In this document: positions 58,748-64,000 of the stretch, piece by piece | How the letters are laid out: each line of letters opens with the position of its first letter | Numbering within the stretch: position 1 is the stretch's first letter | From: Streptomyces capitiformicae | GTDB taxonomy: Bacteria > Actinomycetota > Actinomycetes > Streptomycetales > Streptomycetaceae | Assembly: GCF_002214185.1 (NCBI RefSeq) | Contig: NZ_CP022161.1 | Span: forward strand, 6,393,486 to 6,457,485 | Direction of reading: 5' to 3' | Length of the DNA: 64,000 bases | Program-made: the position numbers and the translations under genes | Notes under the pieces: generated by a model | Database searches by the model: none | Seen by the model: the letters and a program-made list of their open reading frames with translations, nothing else | Told to the model about the DNA's origin: nothing

Positions 58748-58934
58748 GCGGCCCTCCTTGCCCGGCGGCGTCCTCGGTCGGGGACGCTGCTCAAGTACCG
58801 CTGGCGCTCCGGTGCGTGTGCGGTGCCCGTCCCCGCACTGCGCGACTCGGCGGTACGAAAGAGCCTAGAACGGCTCTGCGCTGGTGGGGAGATCATTTGC
58901 GTCATTGATCGAGCGTTCGCCTGAGAAAACAGTC

Positions 58935-58967
58935 GGCTGCGGGTACCCGCTGAGGGCACCCGCAGCC
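58935..58967. terminator. hairpin terminator after arc
   Basis: A perfect 10-bp stem GGCTGCGGGT / ACCCGCAGCC encloses a 13-nt loop, 11 bp beyond the arc stop. It should separate arc from dop transcription. Confidence 0.75.
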
Positions 58968-58978
58968 GCCCTGCTTTG

Positions 58979-60745
58979 TTACAGGTACTGTCCGGTGTTC
59001 GCCACCGTGTCGATGGAGCGTCCGGTGTCGGCGCCCTGCTTTCCAGTGATCAGGGTACGGATGTAAACGATCCGTTCGCCCTTCTTTCCGGAGATTCGGG
59101 CCCAGTCGTCCGGGTTGGTGGTGTTGGGCAGGTCCTCATTCTCCTTGAACTCGTCCACGCATGCCTGGAGGAGGTGGGAGACGCGGAGGCCCTTCTGGTT
59201 CTTGTCGAGGAAGTCCTTGATCGCCATTTTCTTGGCGCGGCCGACGATGTTTTCGATCATGGCGCCGGAGTTGAAGTCCTTGAAGTAGAGGACTTCCTTG
59301 TCTCCGTTGGCGTAGGTGACTTCCAGGAAGCGGTTCTCCTCGGATTCGGCGTACATGTGTTCCACTGCCGTCTGGATCATGCTCTGGACGGTGGTGGCCT
59401 TGCTGCCGCCGTGTTCGCCGAGGTCGTCCGCGTGGAGCGGGAGGCGCTCGGTGAGGTACTTCTGGAAGATGTCCTTGGCCGCTTCGGCGTCCGGGCGCTC
59501 GATCTTGATCTTCACGTCGAGGCGGCCGGGGCGCAGGATCGCGGGGTCGATCATGTCCTCGCGGTTGGAGGCGCCGATGACCACGACGTTCTGCAGGCCT
59601 TCCACGCCGTCGATCTCGGCGAGGAGCTGGGGGACGATGGTGTTCTCCACGTCCGAGCTGACGCCGGAGCCGCGGGTGCGGAAGAGGGATTCCATCTCGT
59701 CGAAGAAGACGATGACGGGGGTGCCCTCGCTGGCCTTCTCCCTTGCGCGCTGGAAGACGAGGCGGATCTGGCGCTCGGTCTCGCCGACGTACTTGTTGAG
59801 GAGCTCGGGGCCCTTGATGTTGAGGAAGAAGCTCTTGCCCTGGGCCTGGCCGGTGACTTCGGCGACTTTTTTGGCCAGTGAGTTGGCCACGGCCTTGGCG
59901 ATGAGTGTCTTGCCGCATCCGGGGGGTCCGTAGAGGAGGACGCCCTTGGGCGGGCGCAGTTCGTGCTCCTTGAACAGGTCCGGGTAGAGGTAGGGGAGCT
60001 CGACCGCGTCGCGGATCATCTCGATCTGGTTGCCGAGGCCGCCGATCTGCTCGTAGCCGATGTCCGGGACCTCTTCGAGGACGAGTTCTTCGACCTCGCT
60101 CTTGGGGACGACCTCGTAGACGTAGCCGGAGCGGGGTTCGAGCAGGAGGGCGTCGCCGGGGCGGATGGTGACGTCCAGCAGCGGCTCGGCGAGCCGTACC
60201 ACCCGTTCCTCGTCGGTGTGCCCGAGCACGAGGGCGCGCTCGCCGTCCTCGAGGATCTCCTTGAGGGTGACGATGTCCCCGACCCGCTCGAATTGCATGG
60301 CCTCGACCACGTTGAGCGCTTCGTTGAGCATCACTTCCTGGCCGCGCCGGAGCTCGTCCAGGTCGACGCTCGGGCTGACGTTCACGCGGAGTTTGCGTCC
60401 TCCGGTGAAGATGTCGGCCGTGCCGTCCTCGTTCGCCGTGAGGAAGACACCGAAGCCGGCCGGCGGCTGTGCGAGCCGGTCGACTTCTTCCTTGAGGGCC
60501 ACGATCTGGTCGCGGGCCTCACGGAGGGTGTTGGCGAGCCGCTCGTTCTGTGCGGACACGCCGGCCAGGTTGGTCTGCAGCTCGACGATCCGCTCTTCGA
60601 GAATCCTCGTGTGTCGCGGAGAGTCGGCGAGCTTGCGTCGCAGGACGGCGATCTCCTGCTCAAGGTAGGCAATCTGCCCGGCCGGGTCGTCGGACCCTCG
60701 TCCCGGGCGGATGCCGCGGTTCATGTCGTCGTCGTGGGCTGCCAC
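58979..60745 (-). CDS. arc: proteasome-associated AAA ATPase ARC/Mpa
   Basis: This 588-residue AAA ATPase recognises pupylated proteins, unfolds them and feeds them to the 20S core. An N-terminal coiled coil (about 30-85, [20 protein letters not shown]) binds Pup. Tandem OB domains and the ATPase (Walker A GPPGCGKT, Walker [11 protein letters not shown], arginine finger [11 protein letters not shown]) follow. The C-terminus ends in GQYL, the proteasome-docking motif. GTG 60745 follows GGAGGTGAGG and gives [11 protein letters not shown]. It is divergent from the ferredoxin gene across a region with matching promoter-like boxes. Confidence 0.98.
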   Translation of the reverse strand: MAAHDDDMNRGIRPGRGSDDPAGQIAYLEQEIAVLRRKLADSPRHTRILEERIVELQTNLAGVSAQNERLANTLREARDQIVALKEEVDRLAQPPAGFGVFLTANEDGTADIFTGGRKLRVNVSPSVDLDELRRGQEVMLNEALNVVEAMQFERVGDIVTLKEILEDGERALVLGHTDEERVVRLAEPLLDVTIRPGDALLLEPRSGYVYEVVPKSEVEELVLEEVPDIGYEQIGGLGNQIEMIRDAVELPYLYPDLFKEHELRPPKGVLLYGPPGCGKTLIAKAVANSLAKKVAEVTGQAQGKSFFLNIKGPELLNKYVGETERQIRLVFQRAREKASEGTPVIVFFDEMESLFRTRGSGVSSDVENTIVPQLLAEIDGVEGLQNVVVIGASNREDMIDPAILRPGRLDVKIKIERPDAEAAKDIFQKYLTERLPLHADDLGEHGGSKATTVQSMIQTAVEHMYAESEENRFLEVTYANGDKEVLYFKDFNSGAMIENIVGRAKKMAIKDFLDKNQKGLRVSHLLQACVDEFKENEDLPNTTNPDDWARISGKKGERIVYIRTLITGKQGADTGRSIDTVANTGQYL

Positions 60746-60782
60746 GGTCCTCACCTCCTCCAAGGGGAGCTGGACGCTTCCA

Positions 60783-60922
60783 GACCCTACCTGGGTGGGT
60801 GTCGATTGAAACCCCTAGATCACAAAGACGGTGGGGGTGTGTCCGATCTTCACCCTTGCGCTCTCCCTCACGCCAGGGGAATACCCACCGAACATGGTTG
60901 GGAAGCGGACCCAGGTAGGGTC
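60783..60922. promoter_or_regulatory. divergent arc/ferredoxin promoters with identical 14-bp boxes
   Basis: ACCCAGGTAGGGTC occurs once in each direction: minus strand 60796-60783 facing arc, and plus strand 60909-60922 facing the ferredoxin. Each contains TAGGGT at a -10-like place, 38 bp before the arc GTG and about 70 bp before the ferredoxin ATG. The identity exceeds what a -10 box alone requires, so a shared regulator is possible. Confidence 0.55.
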
Positions 60923-60990
60923 GAAGTGTTCAACACCCGTCAGAGCCTGCATGGTTCCCGATCGGCTCGACGAGAGAAATGGCAGGAGAG

Positions 60991-61296
60991 ATGACCGTGC
61001 AGCAGGAGGCCGGAGCCGCGGGCGAGGCGCTCGAGGTCTGGATCGACCAGGACCTGTGCACCGGTGACGGCATCTGCGCCCAGTACGCGCCCGAGGTGTT
61101 CGAGTTGGACATCGATGGGCTGGCCTATGTGAAGGGCGCGGACGACGAGTTGTTGCAGGCCCAGGGGGCCACAACGCCCGTTCCGCTGACGCTTCTCACG
61201 GATGTGGTGGACTCCGCGAAGGAGTGTCCGGGCGAGTGCATCCATGTGCGTCGGGTTTCGGACAGGGTCGAGGTCTTCGGGCCTGACGCGGAGTGA
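60991..61296 (+). CDS. ferredoxin
   Basis: This 101-residue iron-sulfur protein is of the [3Fe-4S]/[4Fe-4S] actinobacterial type that serves P450s or other oxidoreductases. Cluster cysteines are visible in LCTGDGICAQYAPEVFE and SAKECPGECIHV; the spacing CxxxxxC then CxxxC is unusual compared with classical CxxCxxC. It is divergent from arc, and this placement is conserved in Streptomyces. The ATG at 60991 (MTVQQEAGAAG) is used, with AGGAG close upstream; ATG 60979 and GTG 60997 are alternatives. The conservon P450 is a possible but unproven partner. Confidence 0.9.
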   Translation: MTVQQEAGAAGEALEVWIDQDLCTGDGICAQYAPEVFELDIDGLAYVKGADDELLQAQGATTPVPLTLLTDVVDSAKECPGECIHVRRVSDRVEVFGPDAE

Positions 61297-61386
61297 CCCT
61301 GCGGGCACTCCGCGTGGTGTTGTGTCTGCTTTCTCACACCGGGTTTGCCGGGTGATCACATCCCGTCTGTCCGGGCGTGGGTGGTG

Positions 61387-61962
61387 TCACACGCTTTGGG
61401 TGCCTGCGGGTGCCGAGCGGACGAACGCCCCGTTCTTCCACTGCCACTTGGCGTCGTCGGTGACGTCCGGGCAGCAATTGGGTACGTCGGCCGAGGAGTA
61501 GCCGTGCAGGGTCGCGGTGACGGCCGCGTCACGGACGGCGAAGTCCGAGACGGTCTTGCGGTCCTTGGGTGCGACGAGGGTGGCTACGACTCGGGGTTTC
61601 GCGGCGTCGGTGGAGCGGGTGAGGACGTACACGCCGTCGGGTGGTGTGCCCATGCTGGAGTCGCAGTGGGCGACGGCGACGGTTTCGGGGCGGCCGTCTC
61701 CGTCGAGGTCTCCGGAGGCCTTCTTCTTGATGACGATGTCGACGGGTCCGCATTCGAGGGGCAGGTCCACCTCGGTGGGATCGGGGGCCGCGACCGCGGC
61801 TGGGGCCGGCCTCGACTCCGGGCCGGACTGGGCAGCTCTCGCCGCGTCGGGTTGCAGGGCCGACGACAGGGCCATGACTCCGGCGAGGGCGGTGGCCGTG
61901 GCGAGCCAGTGGATCGGGCGGGTGTGCGCGTGTGCCAGTTCCGGGACCGCGGATTGCTGCAC
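61387..61962 (-). CDS. secreted protein of unknown function
   Basis: This 191-residue predicted exported protein has a hydrophobic segment IHWLATATALAGVMALSSAL ending at an Ala-x-Ala-type cut (ARA-AQS). The mature part contains ASGDLDGDGRPETVAVAHCD, which resembles an FG-GAP-like calcium loop, and a Cys pair (SADVPNCCPDVTDDAKWQW). No enzyme family is recognised. The GTG at 61962 follows GGAG at nine bases; an ATG at 62007 would add 15 residues. It is convergent with the ferredoxin gene, 90 bp apart. Confidence 0.72.
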   Translation of the reverse strand: MQQSAVPELAHAHTRPIHWLATATALAGVMALSSALQPDAARAAQSGPESRPAPAAVAAPDPTEVDLPLECGPVDIVIKKKASGDLDGDGRPETVAVAHCDSSMGTPPDGVYVLTRSTDAAKPRVVATLVAPKDRKTVSDFAVRDAAVTATLHGYSSADVPNCCPDVTDDAKWQWKNGAFVRSAPAGTQSV

Positions 61963-62168
61963 TAGGAGCGTCTCCTGAGAGGGCTGTGCGGTTGGGGTGA
62001 CCCGCATGGTGCCATACGTCACTGTGGGTTGGAACGGCGGGGTGTGTGGTTCCCGTGGCTTTCCGGTGGCGTGTCAACACGGAAGCGGCGTGGGCGGGTT
62101 CTCTGGCGCTGCCGGGAAGTCGGGGGTGTCAGTGGCGCGTTGTACGCGGCTGGGTGCGTGAGTGACAC

Positions 62169-62240
62169 GGGGCGGAGCCGCATATCGGCAGAGCCCCGGG
62201 TCCCTTGAAGCCCGCGCCCCTTGAAAGCAAGGGGCGCGGG
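62169..62240. terminator. dispersed repeat copy ending in a strong terminator after trmI
   Basis: CCCGCGCCCCTTG (62211-62223) pairs perfectly with 62228-62240 over 13 bp with loop AAAG, 16 bp beyond the trmI stop. The adjoining GCGGAGCCGCATATCG (62172-62187) matches the complement of the repeat at 41632-41671. Confidence 0.8.
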
Positions 62241-62255
62241 GTCATGCGTTCCGGT

Positions 62256-63158
62256 TCAGCGGGCGGTGCCGCCGTCGGCGTTGGGGCCGGCGTAGTCCTC
62301 GCCGTAGGCGCCCTTGGCGGGGCGGCGGCGGCGCATGGGCGGCTCGACGCCGTCGGCGAGGCGGCGGGCGGTGAGCAGGAAGCCGGTGTGGCCGATCATG
62401 CGGTGGTCGGGGCGGACGGCGAGGCCCTCGATGTGCCAGTTGCGGATCATCGTCTCCCAGGCGGTCGGCTCGTTGAAGCAGCCGATCTCGCGGATGGACT
62501 CGACGGTCCGGGCGAGCTGGGTGGTGGTGGCGACGTAGCAGCAGAGGATGCCGCCGGGGACGAGGGCCTTGGAGACGGCCTCCAGGCATTCCCAGGGGGC
62601 GAGCATGTCGAGGATGACGCGGTCGACGTCGGTGTCGGACAGGTTGTCCTGGAGGTCGCCGACGGTGAGCTGCCAGGCGGGGTGCGGGCCGCCGAAGTAG
62701 CGCTCCACGTTCTGCTTCGCGATCTCGGCGAAGTCCTCGCGGCGCTCGTAGCTGTGCAGCATGCCCTGGTCGCCGATGGCGCGCAGCAGGAAGCTGCTGA
62801 GCGAGCCGGAGCCGACGCCGGCCTCGACGACGCGGGCGCCGGGGAAGATGTCGGCGAAGGCGAGGATCTGCCCCGCGTCCTTGGGGTAGACCACGGCGGC
62901 GCCGCGGGGCATGGACAGGACGTAGTCGGGGAGCAGGGGGCGCAGCGCCAGGTAGGCGACGTTCCCCGTGGTGCGGACAACACTGCCCTCGGGTGCGCCG
63001 ATCAGCTCGTCGTGCGGGAAGGAACCCTTGTGGGTGTGGAAGTTCTTCCCGGCTTCGAGCGTGAACGTGTAGTGGCGTCCCTTGGGGTCGGTCAGCTGTA
63101 CCTGGTCCCCGACCTTGAAGGGCCCGCGACGGCGGGCGGCACCGGTCGGTTCGGACAT
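62256..63158 (-). CDS. trmI: tRNA (adenine-58-N1)-methyltransferase
   Basis: This 300-residue Rossmann methyltransferase modifies A58 in the T-loop of tRNA. An N-terminal beta domain (FKVGDQVQLTDPKGRHYTFTLE) is followed by the cofactor motif RVVEAGVGSGSLSSFLLRAI, the acidic D in HSYERREDFAEIA and the catalytic VDRVILDMLAPWECL. The C-terminal tail is basic, then acidic. The gene is conserved between the proteasome locus and a CBS/M50 membrane-protease gene in actinobacteria, and in mycobacteria it is essential. ATG 63158. A strong terminator follows. Confidence 0.95.
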   Translation of the reverse strand: MSEPTGAARRRGPFKVGDQVQLTDPKGRHYTFTLEAGKNFHTHKGSFPHDELIGAPEGSVVRTTGNVAYLALRPLLPDYVLSMPRGAAVVYPKDAGQILAFADIFPGARVVEAGVGSGSLSSFLLRAIGDQGMLHSYERREDFAEIAKQNVERYFGGPHPAWQLTVGDLQDNLSDTDVDRVILDMLAPWECLEAVSKALVPGGILCCYVATTTQLARTVESIREIGCFNEPTAWETMIRNWHIEGLAVRPDHRMIGHTGFLLTARRLADGVEPPMRRRRPAKGAYGEDYAGPNADGGTAR

Positions 63159-63252
63159 GTGACTCAGCCTACCGGCGTTTGGCGGGGCTGCCGACCACTG
63201 GGTGAGCTCGGGCCCGTGGCGGCACTGCAGGTCCGTCGTGGCTGGTCGCTCC

Positions 63253-63328
63253 CCCCACTCTCGGCTTCTCCCCCACTCTCGACTTCGCTCGAGCGGGAGG
63301 GACCCCCATGAGCGGGGGGACCCCCATC
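63253..63328. repeat. dispersed repeat copy 2 (inverse of 39814-39898)
   Basis: Two CCCCCACTCTCG units are followed by ACTTCGCTCGAGCGGGAGG, GACCCCCATGAGCGGGGGGA and CCCCCATCG. This is the reverse complement of the repeat in the urea operon, with small changes (GGGTCC for GGCACC). It is noncoding, between trmI and the next gene. Confidence 0.9.
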
Positions 63329-63356
63329 GCGGCGGAGCCGCACATCGATACGGCCT

Positions 63357-63375
63357 CGCGCCCCTTCAGGGCGCG
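63357..63375. terminator. short terminator after the CBS-domain gene
   Basis: CGCGCCC-CTTCA-GGGCGCG forms a perfect 7-bp stem 31 bp beyond the stop of the edge gene. It adjoins a third GCGGAGCCGC repeat copy (63331-63350). Confidence 0.6.
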
Positions 63376-63405
63376 GTACCGCACCGGTGTCCTCAAAGGC
63401 CTCGC

Positions 63406-64000
63406 TCAGTTGGGGCGGGCCATGGCCTTTACGAAGGCTCGTTCCACGTCCGCTGCTGACAGGACTCCGTAGATCTCTCCGGACTCCTCGACCACCAGGT
63501 ACTCCGTCGCCGGGGCCGCACGGAGGGCGTCCAAGAGGTCCTCCCCCGCCAGTTCCGCGGAGACTCGCATGCCGTCGGTGAGGTCCTGGGCGAGGCCGCT
63601 GACGGGGACCCAGGGTCGGCGGTGTTCGGGGACGCCGACGATGGCGGCCTCGCGGACGAGGGAGAGGGGTTCGCCGTCGGGGTCGACCACGACGAGGGCG
63701 CGGGCGCCGGCTTCGTTGGCGCGGCGCAGGGCCTCGGAGAGGGGGGTGTCGGTCTCGACGGGGACCGCGCGGCGGGTGAGGGCGCGGGCCTGGAGTTCGG
63801 GGAGGTGTTCGCGCAGGCGGGCCATGCGGAGGCTGTTGCCGGCGCCGGTCCAGATGATCGCGGCGAGGATGGCGGCCAGCAGGGCGTCCATGACGGTGTC
63901 CATGCCGACGCTGTCCTCAGCGGCGGAGCCGAGGGCGCCGGACTGGGTGAACAGGGGCAGGCCGATGAGGACGGAGACGGCGAGGGCGCGGCCGGCCCAG
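63406..64000 (-). CDS. CBS-domain membrane protein, probable site-2 protease (M50), N-terminus cut by window edge
   Basis: The visible 198 C-terminal residues contain part of a membrane segment (AGRALAVSVLIGLPLFTQSG), another (MDALLAAILAAIIWTGAGNSL), then paired CBS domains (ARALTRRAVPVETDTPLSEALRRANEAGARALVVVDPDG, split here as DTPLSEALRRANEAGARALV, and GEDLLDALRAAPATEYLVVE). The frame runs off at base 64000. The HExxH protease motif is not in the window. The M50 assignment rests on the membrane-plus-CBS layout and the position next to trmI, as in other Streptomyces. It could instead be another CBS membrane protein. Confidence 0.75.
   Translation of the reverse strand, partial: WAGRALAVSVLIGLPLFTQSGALGSAAEDSVGMDTVMDALLAAILAAIIWTGAGNSLRMARLREHLPELQARALTRRAVPVETDTPLSEALRRANEAGARALVVVDPDGEPLSLVREAAIVGVPEHRRPWVPVSGLAQDLTDGMRVSAELAGEDLLDALRAAPATEYLVVEESGEIYGVLSAADVERAFVKAMARPN

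Overview
The window is chromosomal DNA of a Streptomyces species. The evidence is very high G+C, strong GC-rich third-position codon use, many GTG starts, GTGA/ATGA gene overlaps, and a gene order that (from memory) follows the S. coelicolor SCO1596-SCO1651 segment. That order runs from the rplT-rpmI-infC cluster, through the gamma-glutamylation locus and the cvn9/rar conservon, to the Tat genes and the Pup-proteasome locus. I saw no rRNA, tRNA, CRISPR array or intact insertion sequence.

Layout. 1-5.2 kb: an edge-truncated PAS sensor kinase, a SpoU-type RNA methyltransferase, and infC-rpmI-rplT, whose infC appears to start at AUC; then DUF1844 and SseB-like genes. 5.4-11.8 kb: cell-envelope genes, namely a beta-lactamase-fold serine hydrolase with a (DSG)9 tail, a mycosin-like subtilisin overlapping a proline-rich one-pass membrane protein, a PLP deaminase/aldolase-like protein and a DUF2510 protein. 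11.8-17.1 kb: a catabolic module of SDR, aldehyde dehydrogenase and a GlnA4-type gamma-glutamyl-amine ligase (translationally coupled or nearly so), with a divergent FadR-type regulator and a class-I-amidotransferase-like gamma-glutamyl hydrolase. 17.2-20.1 kb: LysR and XRE-cupin regulators and a secreted protein. 20.3-23.9 kb: two decayed genes (a betaine-type ABC ATPase and a beta-lactamase-family hydrolase) around an intact 5'-3' exonuclease and an iron-box-controlled siderophore-interacting protein. 23.9-28.9 kb: an N-formylglutamate amidohydrolase, an APC permease, a terpene synthase and an RluA pseudouridine synthase.

28.9-33.6 kb: a complete five-gene conservon (sensor-like ATPase, roadblock, DUF742, GTPase, P450). 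Its P450 lacks the K-helix ExxR arginine, as in CYP157. 33.9-41.6 kb: a TetR regulator and a urea amidolyase operon (two DUF1989 proteins, urea carboxylase, allophanate hydrolase). A palindrome TTTCTGTCG-N2-CGACAGAAA upstream of this operon recurs in front of the APC permease 10 kb away, which suggests one nitrogen regulon.

41.7-50.6 kb: a Ski2-like helicase, tatC, tatA, two small proteins, pafC, pafB and two FKBP isomerases. 50.8-60.7 kb: the pupylation/proteasome system (pafA, prcA, prcB, an endonuclease VII-like gene, pup, dop, arc). A divergent LacI/MFS pair sits between pafA and prcA. 61-64 kb: a ferredoxin, a secreted protein, trmI and a truncated CBS-domain membrane protein.

The intergenic regions carry several dispersed palindromic repeat families and short tandem arrays (7-, 9-, 17- and 30-bp units), some of which overlap stop codons. 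Start sites were chosen from ribosome-binding sites, overlaps and family N-termini, and are less certain than the gene identities.
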